Under the pieces are notes generated by a model, which was not told where the DNA came from, ran no database searches, and was given only the letters and a program-made list of their open reading frames with translations. This document shows positions 35,707 to 43,719 of a stretch of 64,000 bases of DNA, piece by piece. The translations under genes were made by a program, and so were the position numbers. Position 1 is the first letter of the stretch. Each line of letters opens with the position of its first letter. The stretch spans positions 62,001 to 126,000 of the forward strand of contig JAOARB010000007.1 of assembly GCA_025210775.1 (NCBI GenBank). The letters are read 5' to 3'. Source of the stretch: Prolixibacteraceae bacterium (lineage in GTDB: Bacteria > Bacteroidota > Bacteroidia > Bacteroidales > Prolixibacteraceae).

Positions 35707-36276
35707 TTAGCATTTAGCTGCTTCATCTAAAATATGTACTGACTCTATTGAATCCATTCCTTTTTGAATTGCGTCAATGTTTAATGGAATCAATTTATGG
35801 TGTCTTTCTGGAAGAGATTTCTCTAATCCTTTTTTAACATTCTCTAGTAAAACCACTGGCTTAACTTGTAGATATGCACCCAAGATAATCATATTGAATG
35901 TCTTTGGGTTACCCATCTCTGCTGCTTTCTTAGTCCCTTCGATTTTGTAGATATTAATATCTGTTCTTGTTGGAACTTTTACGATACCATTTGGATCATA
36001 TAATAGTGTACCACCTGGTTTTACAGTCTTTTCAAACTTGTCCATTGACTGTTGGTTCAAGATGATAGCGGTATCATATTCGTGAAGTATCGGAGAACTA
36101 ATTCTCTCATCACTTAAGATAACTGTTACGTTGGCTGTACCCCCACGCATTTCTGGACCGTATGATGGCATCCAAGTTACTTCTTGGTCTTGCATAACTC
36201 CAGAGTAAGCAAGGATCTTACCCATAGACAGTACTCCTTGTCCTCCAAAGCCTGCGATGATAATTTCTTCTGTCAT
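35707..36276 (-). CDS. korC: 2-oxoacid:ferredoxin oxidoreductase, gamma subunit
   Basis: The 189-residue protein is the gamma (catalytic-domain) subunit with the family motif GFGGQGVLSMGKILA (9-23) and MPSYGPEMRGGTANVTV (about 37-53). It forms, with the alpha, beta and delta subunits encoded just upstream, a TPP-dependent enzyme that oxidises a 2-oxoacid plus CoA to acyl-CoA and CO2 and reduces ferredoxin. Gene order in the operon is D-A-B-C, this one being last. The symbol is by type; the substrate could be 2-oxoglutarate (Kor) or branched-chain 2-oxoacids (Vor). Confidence 0.9.
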   Translation of the reverse strand: MTEEIIIAGFGGQGVLSMGKILAYSGVMQDQEVTWMPSYGPEMRGGTANVTVILSDERISSPILHEYDTAIILNQQSMDKFEKTVKPGGTLLYDPNGIVKVPTRTDINIYKIEGTKKAAEMGNPKTFNMIILGAYLQVKPVVLLENVKKGLEKSLPERHHKLIPLNIDAIQKGMDSIESVHILDEAAKC

Positions 36277-36310
36277 AATCTCAAAGATTGAAATGTTATT
36301 CTACAACAAT

Positions 36311-37126
36311 TTACTTTCCTACATTTGGTAGATCTTCTGGACGAAGTTTCTCTCCATCTTTTAGGTCTCCAAGTGGATAGAATGGGAACATGTTCTCTTC
36401 CATCCATTTATTGGATGCTTCTGGCGACATTTTCCATCCTGAGTTACATGTTGAAACAACCTCCACAAATGATGTTCCGATCTTTTTGTTTGCGTTCTCG
36501 AAAGCTTTGCGTATCGCTTTTTTTGTCTTTCTTACCGCTGCAGGTGTTTCTACACTTTGTCTTGTAACATATGCTGCACCTGGTAGTTGTGCTAACATCT
36601 CAGTGATTTTTAATGGATAACCATTAAGTTCTAGATCTCTACCATATGGTGTTGTTGCTGTTACTTGTCCTTGCATTGTTGTAGGAGCCATTTGTCCCCC
36701 AGTCATACCGTAGATACCATTATTCACAAAGATCATCACCATGTTCTCTCCACGGTTTACTGCGTGAAGCGTTTCTGCTGTTCCAATGGCAGCCAAGTCA
36801 CCATCACCTTGATATGTGAATACATATTTCTTTGGATTCAATCGGTTAACAGCGGTTGCCAATGCAGGTGCACGACCATGTGCTGCTTCTAACCAATCGA
36901 TATCGATATATTTGTATGCAAAAACCGAACATCCTACTGGAGATACTCCAATTGTATCTTCTTGGATTCCCATCTCTTCGATTACTTCGGCAATAATTTT
37001 ATGGATTACTCCATGACTACAACCTGGACAGTAGTGCATTGTTTCATTTGTCAATACAGGACTTTTTTGCGAAACAACGTTCTCAGGTTTGATGATATTT
37101 TTTAGTGCTTCTGAAATTTCTGACAT
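36311..37126 (-). CDS. korB: 2-oxoacid:ferredoxin oxidoreductase, beta (TPP-binding) subunit
   Basis: From the ATG at 37126 (271 residues) the protein has CPGCSHG (33-39) and SPVGCS (62-67), whose cysteines usually help bind an iron-sulfur cluster. It also carries the TPP/Mg motif GDGDLAAIGTAE (107-118) with NNGIYGMTGGQ (135-145). The start codon is preceded by GGAGGATAG in the last codons of the alpha-subunit gene (37131-37139 region, reverse strand), an unusually strong Shine-Dalgarno for this phylum and a good reason to prefer 37126 over the longer frame from 37156. Spacing and coupling imply stoichiometric expression with the alpha subunit. Confidence 0.94.
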   Translation of the reverse strand: MSEISEALKNIIKPENVVSQKSPVLTNETMHYCPGCSHGVIHKIIAEVIEEMGIQEDTIGVSPVGCSVFAYKYIDIDWLEAAHGRAPALATAVNRLNPKKYVFTYQGDGDLAAIGTAETLHAVNRGENMVMIFVNNGIYGMTGGQMAPTTMQGQVTATTPYGRDLELNGYPLKITEMLAQLPGAAYVTRQSVETPAAVRKTKKAIRKAFENANKKIGTSFVEVVSTCNSGWKMSPEASNKWMEENMFPFYPLGDLKDGEKLRPEDLPNVGK

Positions 37127-37130
37127 CTTT

Positions 37131-38216
37131 CTATCCTCCGATAACTTTTTGCTCAAGAGCAGTGACTACCTCACTTGGTGATGGAATAATACCTCCCATT
37201 CTACCGAAGTGCTCAACAGGTTTTTTACCATTAACCGCTAGACGTACATCTTCTACCATTTGACCTGCATTTAACTCTACAGTCAAGAACCCTTTAACAT
37301 TCTCAGCTAGTTCACGAATAACTTTAGTTGGGAATGGGAAGAGTGTAATTGGGCGTAGTAGACCTACTTTAATACCTTTTTCTTTCGCTATTTGCATCGA
37401 TTTTTGACAAATACGAGCTGAAGAACCATAAGCAACAAAGATATAATCCGCATCTTCGCAATCGATAGCTTCATATCTTACTTCATTCTCTTCGATATCT
37501 TTATATTTAGCTTGGAAACGAAGGTTATTGATCTCCATCTGCTCAGAGTCTAGCTCTAAAGATGTTGCAATATGTTGTCCACGATCTTTCGTTTTTCCTG
37601 TTGAAGCCCAGCTACCAGAGATTTCTTGGATCTCTTGATCTGTCCATCTTGGTTTTTGTTCTGCTAGCTCTACTTTCTCCATCATCTGACCGATTGCTCC
37701 ATCAGATAGGATCATTGCTGGGTTTCTATATTTGAATGCCAAATCAAATCCAAGTTCTACAAAATCGTGCATCTCTTGAACTGATGATGGTGCCAATACA
37801 ATTAGTTTGTAGTCACCATGTCCTCCTCCTTTTACACATTGGAAATAATCTGCTTGAGAAGGTTGAATTGTACCTAATCCAGGTCCACCTCTTTGTACGT
37901 TTAGTACCAAACAAGGAAGTTCTGCTCCTGCTAAATATGATAATCCTTCTGTCATCAAACTGATCCCAGGACTAGAAGAAGAAGTCATTACTTTTTTTCC
38001 TGTCGCAGCACCGCCATAAAGCATATTGATTGATGCGGTTTCACTCTCTGCTTGTAGAACCACCATACCTGTAGTTTCCCAAGGACGATTGTTCATTAGG
38101 GTTTCCATAACCTCTGATTGAGGGGTGATAGGGTATCCAAAGTATCCATCACAACCACAACGAATGGCTGCTTCTGCGATTACTTCATTCCCTTTCATTA
38201 ACTTTAGTTCTCCCAT
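37131..38216 (-). CDS. korA: 2-oxoacid:ferredoxin oxidoreductase, alpha subunit
   Basis: The 361-residue protein is the alpha subunit of the four-subunit enzyme (pyrimidine domain plus C-terminal transketolase-C-like domain). Motifs include GNEVIAEAAIRCGCDGYFGY (9-28) with PITPQSEVMETL and SPGISLMTEGLSYLAGAELP (about 81-100), where the family expects a conserved threonine/serine for CoA positioning. It couples with the beta subunit to form the active site. The length fits the VorB/KorA group of Bacteroidota. Its last codons hold the ribosome-binding site for the beta gene. Confidence 0.94.
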   Translation of the reverse strand: MGELKLMKGNEVIAEAAIRCGCDGYFGYPITPQSEVMETLMNNRPWETTGMVVLQAESETASINMLYGGAATGKKVMTSSSSPGISLMTEGLSYLAGAELPCLVLNVQRGGPGLGTIQPSQADYFQCVKGGGHGDYKLIVLAPSSVQEMHDFVELGFDLAFKYRNPAMILSDGAIGQMMEKVELAEQKPRWTDQEIQEISGSWASTGKTKDRGQHIATSLELDSEQMEINNLRFQAKYKDIEENEVRYEAIDCEDADYIFVAYGSSARICQKSMQIAKEKGIKVGLLRPITLFPFPTKVIRELAENVKGFLTVELNAGQMVEDVRLAVNGKKPVEHFGRMGGIIPSPSEVVTALEQKVIGG

Positions 38217-38228
38217 TATCTAATGTTT

Positions 38229-38456
38229 TTAAGCAGTTTTAACTCGATACACTGTAATACAACTATCTGGACATACCATCGAACAGTTGGAACATCCAAT
38301 GCAACTATCTGGGTTCTCCATATAGGAGTAATTGTAGCCCTTGCCATTGACGTTGCGGTTTAGGCTTAGTGTTTGTGTCGGACAAGCCACAACACAAAGG
38401 TTACATCCTTTGCACGCTTCTGTATCCACCACTACAGCTCCTCTTATTTTAGCCAT
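38229..38456 (-). CDS. korD: 2-oxoacid:ferredoxin oxidoreductase, delta subunit (two 4Fe-4S ferredoxin)
   Basis: The 75-residue protein has two 4Fe-4S ferredoxin signatures: C15-x2-C18-x2-C21-x3-C25 and C52-x2-C55-x2-C58-x3-C62, with an extra C66. It is the electron-transfer delta subunit that takes electrons from the TPP intermediate to external ferredoxin. The first gene of the D-A-B-C series, it starts 43 bp after the aminotransferase stop, so aminotransferase and oxidoreductase are probably one transcript. Confidence 0.94.
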   Translation of the reverse strand: MAKIRGAVVVDTEACKGCNLCVVACPTQTLSLNRNVNGKGYNYSYMENPDSCIGCSNCSMVCPDSCITVYRVKTA

Positions 38457-38499
38457 AACTTACAGGTTTTATTTATTTAGTGACAGCCTCGTTTTATCA

Positions 38500-39837
38500 T
38501 TATTTTGATAACTGTCGATATTGTGATTGAAATTTCTCTATTCTCTCTTTTAATATTTCTAACTGTTTCCGACTCACATGTGAAACACAGGCTCTTAAAC
38601 CTTCTTGGGTACTTCCCGTGTTTTTAAGTGTTATTGCACTTATACCGTAATGGAGTAATGCTTCAAGAAGTGTCGCTCCGTCCATTCCAGGATAGGCTAT
38701 TGTAAAATAGAAACCATCTCCAACATCACGATTTAAGTCTTTATCGTAGATCAGCTTGAATCCGTTGCTCAAAAATATACTTTTCATAACACTTGCACGA
38801 TGACGATACTCATCTAAATTATCTAAAAAGTTTATTTTTTTATCATTTACCACTTTTAACATTTGAGCCATTGCGCATTGTGCCGAGTGTGATGTCCCAG
38901 AAGAAAGGGAATATAAGGCTCTGTATATTATTGCTCCTCCAAAAGTAGAAATATTCCATTCTTGATGTAATTTATCATACTTTCTTTGGGCTAATTTATT
39001 AGACATTACAATAAGCCCTATACGTTCTCCTGCATAGGAGAATATTTTTGAACTTGAAATAAACAACATATAGTTGTCTGTATATTTTGCTACCGTTGGT
39101 TGGTAGGGCGCTTCTGCAGGAATACCATATCCATTTCTGAAATCCATTCCAAAATATGCCAAATCTTCAAGAACGATAACATCATATTGTGTTGCTAACT
39201 CTCCAATGATTTGTAGTTCTTCATCCGTTAAACATATCCATGAAGGATTATTCGGATTGGAATATATTAGTGAATGAATATTTCCATTCTTTAGATAGGA
39301 CTCTAACTTCTCTCTTAGTTTCTCTCCTCTAAAATGATATACATCAAAAGACTCATAGCGATGCCCCATCACCATGTGTTGTTGCTTTTGTACCGGAAAA
39401 CCTGGATCGATAAAAAGAGTTGTATCCTTTTGGTTATCGAGTTTGTTGCATGTTGTAAATGCTGCATAAGTAGCTTGCATCGATCCTACCGTAGGAACGC
39501 AATGATCTGCATCTACGTCAATATCAAGAAAGTTCTTAACAAATTTCTTGCTCTGTTCCTTTAACTCTGGAATTCCCTCTATTGGAGGGTATTGAGATGC
39601 TACTCCTTCTTCTAACGCTTTTTGTTGTGCTACAATTCCCTCTTTTAGTGCAGGAATTCCTGGAATTCCCATCTCCATTCGGATAAATTCCACACCACTC
39701 TCTTCTTGTATATGGTTGGCAAGAAATACAATTTCTCTTATGGATGCTTCATCTAAATTTCTAAGTTGTAACTTCTCTATATTGCGTTTTACAATATCCT
39801 TATGAATAGGTAAATGGTTCATTGTATTATAAGTCAT
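38500..39837 (-). CDS. Class I/II PLP-dependent aminotransferase
   Basis: From MTYNTMNHLP at 39837 the product has 445 residues (alternative start at 39822; the longest frame begins at 39891). Fold-type I motifs are SNPNNP (193-198), the PLP-stacking VIVLEDLAYFGMD (220-232) and the Schiff-base lysine K264 in SSSKIFSYAGERIG. An unusual N-terminal extension of about 40 residues precedes the core. The neighbours suggest a role: it would make 2-oxoacids from amino acids (or the reverse) for the 2-oxoacid:ferredoxin oxidoreductase encoded next in the same operon. A hairpin-rich leader lies upstream (39893-39965). Confidence 0.88.
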   Translation of the reverse strand: MTYNTMNHLPIHKDIVKRNIEKLQLRNLDEASIREIVFLANHIQEESGVEFIRMEMGIPGIPALKEGIVAQQKALEEGVASQYPPIEGIPELKEQSKKFVKNFLDIDVDADHCVPTVGSMQATYAAFTTCNKLDNQKDTTLFIDPGFPVQKQQHMVMGHRYESFDVYHFRGEKLREKLESYLKNGNIHSLIYSNPNNPSWICLTDEELQIIGELATQYDVIVLEDLAYFGMDFRNGYGIPAEAPYQPTVAKYTDNYMLFISSSKIFSYAGERIGLIVMSNKLAQRKYDKLHQEWNISTFGGAIIYRALYSLSSGTSHSAQCAMAQMLKVVNDKKINFLDNLDEYRHRASVMKSIFLSNGFKLIYDKDLNRDVGDGFYFTIAYPGMDGATLLEALLHYGISAITLKNTGSTQEGLRACVSHVSRKQLEILKERIEKFQSQYRQLSK

Positions 39838-39892
39838 ATGAGATGTAACTCTATTTTGTCGCGTAAGGCTACTTAATAGGTTGATTTGCAAT

Positions 39893-39965
39893 TTTCTTTG
39901 GACTGTTTAGGCTATCATCTCCCGAAAGATCGGGACTCTGGCATAAACCACACATGGATGACTTA
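39893..39965 (-). promoter_or_regulatory. Structured RNA leader upstream of the aminotransferase-korDABC operon
   Basis: On the minus strand this stretch folds around a perfect CCCGA-tctt-TCGGG hairpin (about 39921-39934). This is flanked by an internal loop (TGCCAGAGT on one side, AGATGATAGCC on the other) and closed by a GTTTA/TAAAC helix. The layout (GC-rich hairpin, asymmetric conserved-looking internal loop, outer helix) stands out in an AT-rich gap and resembles a small aptamer or cis-regulatory element. It matches no riboswitch class that I can name. It is followed by about 55 bp of plain sequence before the start at 39837. Confidence 0.45.
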
Positions 39966-40038
39966 GGAAACAATTATGACCTAAATATATGAAATTGTTT
40001 TGTCTATTCCTAGATGATTAACTTTTACATTATAGTAA

Positions 40039-40083
40039 GACCAATAGTTTAAAAGAAAAATAGATCTTTTAATACTATTGGTC
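40039..40083 (-). terminator. Intrinsic terminator after the flavodoxin gene
   Basis: GACCAATAGTTTAAAAG (40039-40055) pairs with CTTTTAATACTATTGGTC (40066-40083) with one bulge, giving a stem of about 17 pairs. The T-run after it on the minus strand is weak. Confidence 0.75.
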
Positions 40084-40098
40084 CCATAAATGTTATTA

Positions 40099-40620
40099 TT
40101 AGTTAAATTCTAAAGAAATTTGTCTTACCCATCGTTTTACTCTTTCGGGGGTTTTTTCGGATTCAAAATCTTCATCAAGAGGTAGTCCGATAAAATGACC
40201 TTCTTCAATAGCCTCAGAATGAATATAGTTATATTCGTCAATTGGTACCCTTCCTATCATGGTAGCTCCTTTGTCTCGTAGTAGTCGTACTAGTTTTCCT
40301 AGTCCATCTACAAAATGTGCAGCATAAGTTACATGATCTCCTAATCCATAGCAAGCAATTTTTTGATGCTGAAGATCTGAATTAAGGATTGATGGAAAGA
40401 ATTCAGACCAATCATCTTTTCTGAATGTCTGATCCCATGTGTCATCTCCGATTGTTGCTACCCCACAGATCACTTTCTTATAGGACTCAAACTTTTCTTT
40501 TGTCAATTCCTTTACAGGAATGAGTTCTATTTTTTCTTCTCCAATTTCTTCAGAAATAAGCTGTGCTACTTTTTCTGTTGATCCTCCTTGAGGACCATAA
40601 ATAAGGGCAATCTTGTTCAT
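40099..40620 (-). CDS. Flavodoxin
   Basis: The 173-residue protein is a long-chain flavodoxin (FMN-binding electron carrier). The phosphate loop is IYGPQGGSTEKVAQLI (8-23), a variant of T-x-T-G-x-T. The FMN-ring loops are at VATIGDDTWD (about 54-63) and CYGLGDHVTYAAHFVDG (about 94-110), and the C-terminal half contains IHSEA typical of the FldA family. It follows prephenate dehydratase by 41 bp in one transcript. Its location near a ferredoxin-type oxidoreductase suggests it can replace ferredoxin as electron carrier, for example under iron limitation. Confidence 0.9.
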   Translation of the reverse strand: MNKIALIYGPQGGSTEKVAQLISEEIGEEKIELIPVKELTKEKFESYKKVICGVATIGDDTWDQTFRKDDWSEFFPSILNSDLQHQKIACYGLGDHVTYAAHFVDGLGKLVRLLRDKGATMIGRVPIDEYNYIHSEAIEEGHFIGLPLDEDFESEKTPERVKRWVRQISLEFN

Positions 40621-40661
40621 AATAAATTAAGGTGTTAGTTATTGTTTTCGGGAAAAATGAG

Positions 40662-41492
40662 CTATTTCGGCATCTCTCCCTTTTTGTATTCTCCTAATAC
40701 AGAAAGACTACTTACGTTTTTTAATACTTTATGTATTGCTTTTTCATATTGCTCCTGATGATCGTATTCAAGATCAACATGGAAAGAGTATTCTTCAGGT
40801 TTACCTAAAATAGGAATAGATTGTATCTTTGTTAAATTGATTTGATGTTCACTAAATATCTTTAGTACATTGGCAAGCGATCCATGGAAGTGACCACATT
40901 CAAAGCATATTGATGTTTTGTTGTTATCTTGTGGTGCTTCGGAATGCTTGGTTAGAACTAAGAAACGAGTGTAATTCTGTTTATTGGTTTCAATGCCTTT
41001 TTCTCTAATCTCTAGATGATATAACTCAGAGGTTCTTTTATTCCCAATCGTAGCTACATCTGTCCTTTGACTATCTTCTAATGCTTTGGCAGCACCAGCA
41101 GTATCACTTTTCTCAAGAAGAATCGCTTCAGGACATTCTCTTTCAATATATTCCATGCATTGTTTGAGTGCAATAGGGTGGGAATGTACTTCTTTGATAT
41201 CTTCTTTCTTTGCTCCTGGATTCATTAATAGATTCATCTCAATATGTAGGTACACTTCCCCTACTATTTTTAGATGATATTGTCTCATCAATGAATAGTT
41301 TCCTAGCAAACTACCAGCAATAGAGTTCTCTATGGCCATGACACAAATCTCTACCTCATCTTTATCAACCAACTCAACAGCTTGCTTAAATGTTCTGCAT
41401 TCAACAATTTCTACTTCTTCATTATTGAAATATTTAAGCGCAGCATCTTCGTGAAAAGAGCCTTTTATTCCTTGGATCGAAACCTTCTTCAT
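40662..41492 (-). CDS. pheA: Prephenate dehydratase with ACT regulatory domain
   Basis: From MKKVSIQGIK at 41492 (276 residues) the catalytic PDT domain starts with QGIKGSFHEDAA (7-18) and includes NYTRF (173-177), the conserved TRF motif. The C-terminal ACT domain (about 194-270) has HFHGSLANVLKIF and NLTKIQSIPILG, where the usual ESRP phenylalanine-binding motif is replaced by a KIQS form, as in other Bacteroidota. It decarboxylates and dehydrates prephenate to phenylpyruvate. The longest frame starts at 41606 but would translate through a 17-bp inverted repeat in the leader, so 41492 is preferred. Confidence 0.95.
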   Translation of the reverse strand: MKKVSIQGIKGSFHEDAALKYFNNEEVEIVECRTFKQAVELVDKDEVEICVMAIENSIAGSLLGNYSLMRQYHLKIVGEVYLHIEMNLLMNPGAKKEDIKEVHSHPIALKQCMEYIERECPEAILLEKSDTAGAAKALEDSQRTDVATIGNKRTSELYHLEIREKGIETNKQNYTRFLVLTKHSEAPQDNNKTSICFECGHFHGSLANVLKIFSEHQINLTKIQSIPILGKPEEYSFHVDLEYDHQEQYEKAIHKVLKNVSSLSVLGEYKKGEMPK

Positions 41493-41539
41493 CAAATTCT
41501 TAATAATGTCATTTATACAGTGTGAAAAAACCTTTGCCG

Positions 41540-41598
41540 TTTCAGTATACTTAAAAATATGATTTCTGTTTCCAGATTCTCTTTTAAGTATACTGAAA
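41540..41598 (-). promoter_or_regulatory. Long perfect inverted repeat in the pheA leader
   Basis: TTTCAGTATACTTAAAA (41540-41556) is the exact reverse complement of TTTTAAGTATACTGAAA (41582-41598), a 17-bp arm pair with a 25-base loop. It lies 48-106 bp before the pheA start. On the minus strand a T-run (GGTTTTTTC) follows about 9 bases after the second arm, so it may act as an attenuator or as a protein-binding operator pair. No leader peptide rich in phenylalanine codons is evident. Confidence 0.55.
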
Positions 41599-41713
41599 TA
41601 TGACAAAAGTCACTTTAGTAATGTATCAATTAAAAAACGATGAGGCCTCTTTCAATGGGCTACATTATTTGAAAATTAACATTTAGATAATACTCTTTTA
41701 TGTTCACCATTTC

Positions 41714-42865
41714 TTATGCGTGGAAAACAATAAGTGGAGCAGAGGTATGAAATAATACTTTCTTTGTTTTACTTGGATTAAACAACGAGGTGATAATATT
41801 TCTACGGTGTGTCGTCATCGCAATCATATCACACTTGTGTTCTGTAATAAAATCATCTAAATCGCTTGTCAAATCTTCTACCTCTTTGGTGTGAAATTTT
41901 AAGTTTACAAAATTGCTAAACTCGTCTTTAATCTTGTTCTCGAAATTTCGAACATCTTCGAGATCATATGGATTTTTTTCTCCTTTTGGCACGGTATTCA
42001 ATACATCTACTCGTAGATCTGCTGTGTGTGGCAAGAATATAGTAATAAGTTTATGAAGTGCAACAAAGTCTGATTCTTCAAAATTGGTTACATAAACTAC
42101 TGATTTTGCTCCACCTTTAAATTCAGAATCTTTAGGAATGGCAACAACAGGAACACGTGCTTTAGAGATGATATGAGATGTCACACTACCATACCAGTAA
42201 TCACTGTTGCTACGTCCTTTGTTTCCAACAATAATAAGATCATAAGATGCATCTTCCACGTAATCCAAGATCGTATCTTCTGCTATACCTCCAATGAGTT
42301 CTGTTTTGATGTCTAAATGATTAAGATCATTGGCTGCAATATACTCTTTGATTTGTTCTAAGAATGTTGCCATACTCTCCGTCGCATTCTTCTCTATATC
42401 TGCTAGTGCTTCATGTATTGAACTAGAAAAAGAGAAGGTGTTCTCATATGTCAAAGGACTAATGATCGGATTAAAGAAAGTGTGGAATAGTGTAATTTGT
42501 GCTCCTTTTTTATTGGCTACATGGAGTGCATATTTTGCCGCATTAAAAGCATTGGTAGAAAAATCGGTTGGAACTAAAATTTTTCTGATTTTGTATTCAT
42601 ATGATAAGCCATCAGGTGTAGGCTTTTCTTTATCATAAACACTACCCATCTTTTTAAGAATCCCTTTGGCTCTTTCAAGATCTTCTTGATAGACCAATAG
42701 TTCTATACCATTAGGTACATTGGTATGAATGGAATAGTCTAATCCTTGATGAATGATACTGTTTGCAATGCCCATCGAGTCTAGCCAACCTTTCGCTAGA
42801 TAAGCTCTGTGAAGATAGGTATATCTTGCTACAGCTACTAGTGGTTTGTTATTGTCGTTGCTCAT
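41714..42865 (-). CDS. DUF2007 domain fused to two universal stress protein domains
   Basis: The 383-residue protein has an N-terminal DUF2007-like module (about 8-75; VAVARYTYLHRAYLAKGWLD and NGIELLVYQEDLERAKGIL). Two USP domains follow: IRKILVPTDFSTNAFNAAKY with LIIVGNKGRSN (the ATP-binding G-x2-G-x(9)-G-S/T region in SDYWYGSVTSHI, domain 1), then a second more divergent USP ending in IAMTTHRRN and SAPLIVFHA. USPs bind nucleotides and help survival during starvation or stress. The fusion may link sensing by DUF2007 to USP output. It is monocistronic in appearance. Confidence 0.88.
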   Translation of the reverse strand: MSNDNNKPLVAVARYTYLHRAYLAKGWLDSMGIANSIIHQGLDYSIHTNVPNGIELLVYQEDLERAKGILKKMGSVYDKEKPTPDGLSYEYKIRKILVPTDFSTNAFNAAKYALHVANKKGAQITLFHTFFNPIISPLTYENTFSFSSSIHEALADIEKNATESMATFLEQIKEYIAANDLNHLDIKTELIGGIAEDTILDYVEDASYDLIIVGNKGRSNSDYWYGSVTSHIISKARVPVVAIPKDSEFKGGAKSVVYVTNFEESDFVALHKLITIFLPHTADLRVDVLNTVPKGEKNPYDLEDVRNFENKIKDEFSNFVNLKFHTKEVEDLTSDLDDFITEHKCDMIAMTTHRRNIITSLFNPSKTKKVLFHTSAPLIVFHA

Positions 42866-43719
42866 GACCTTAGTTTTTTAATGATTACTCTCTTTATAAG
42901 TAAAAACCATTAAGAGCTTTTTTTGTTTAATATAACGGTCGTTTTTTGTGTTTTTTTTTCTCTTTGGAAGTTTACTATTATTCTTTATATGTCCTTCCTT
43001 TATGAGTTCTATTTTAGCTTTTATTTTATCTGTCTTTTTTGATTTTATGTTCTGTGAAATCTACTCCTCTATTTGTTTTTCCCGATCAGCAATATCTCTT
43101 TATTTAATGTTGGTTCATCTGAAATTTAGTTGCCTTTATCTCGTGTTTAATATGATCCCATCCAAATATTATCTTAGGAGACCTCTTCGAAATAGTTTAA
43201 TGTACGCTTTTTCTGTCTCGTGACAGTTTTTGAAGCTGTCTATAAATGCCTTTTTAATAGCTATTAGATAATAGTTAAGTTGGTTATAATCTCATTTCAA
43301 CTTCATATCAACTTCATATCAACTTCATATCAACTTCATATCAAGTTCATTTATGCGTTATGTCAAGTTTATTTTCAAATGAAGTTGATATGAAGTTGAT
43401 GTGACAATGAGATGCCCAAGAAATGGGCGTTATCTTGATTTGATATTAATTTAAGTGCTATTTGGTCTGTATTGTCTAGTTTCTAGCTTGTTATGGCTAG
43501 AAAACAAGACGGTTTTATGCTACTTTTTTCCATGTTTTATAGATGTTTGTTGTGGTTTGCAGGTCCTATGTTTTTAAATATTTGAATGGCGAAAAATAAG
43601 CCTGGCTATAGCGAATTCTCTCGTTTATTAAAATGCGATACAAGATATACTTGAAATGTAGGCTATTGAGATCTGTTTGATAGAACATAATTGTGTCGTC
43701 GATTCAATAACAGACTCTT
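42866..43719. other. 854-bp intergenic region with repeats and hairpins, no clear gene
   Basis: The gap has only short open frames with extreme T-rich codon use (for example a 91-codon frame at 42948-43223) and I do not call a gene. It contains an 11-bp tandem repeat with inverted copies (see 43297-43412), a GCCCA-agaaa-TGGGC hairpin starting at about 43414 and a GACAG-x-CTGTC hairpin near 43222-43240. Confidence 0.6.
43297..43412. repeat. 11-bp tandem repeat (TCAACTTCATA) with downstream inverted copies
   Basis: TCAACTTCATA is repeated at 43297, 43308, 43319 and 43330, with a fifth diverged copy at 43341 (TCAAGTTCATT). About 40 bp later, at 43379-43401, the sequence ATGAAGTTGATATGAAGTTG is the reverse complement of two units. 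The whole segment can fold into a long hairpin, with outer words CTCATT (43291) and AATGAG (43407) also complementary. Confidence 0.85.

Noticed and set aside
36325..37016. Several + strand frames inside the korB region
   Set aside because: Antisense shadows of a conserved gene with complete catalytic motifs.
39893..39965. TPP, cobalamin or SAM riboswitch
   Set aside because: The conserved sequence blocks of these classes (for example CTGAGA with ACCTGAT, or GCCACTG) are not present.
40662..41606. Longer prephenate dehydratase starting at 41606
   Set aside because: The extra 38 residues run through the inverted repeat and do not match the family's N-terminus, which begins at MKKVSIQG.
42948..43223. 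91-codon + strand frame rich in Phe and Leu
   Set aside because: T-rich translation of an intergenic region, no ribosome-binding site or recognisable domain; similar frames appear by chance at this base composition.
43297..43351. Short direct repeats read as a CRISPR or phage attachment site
   Set aside because: Units abut without spacers and are only 11 bp; there is no integrase, tRNA or second copy elsewhere.
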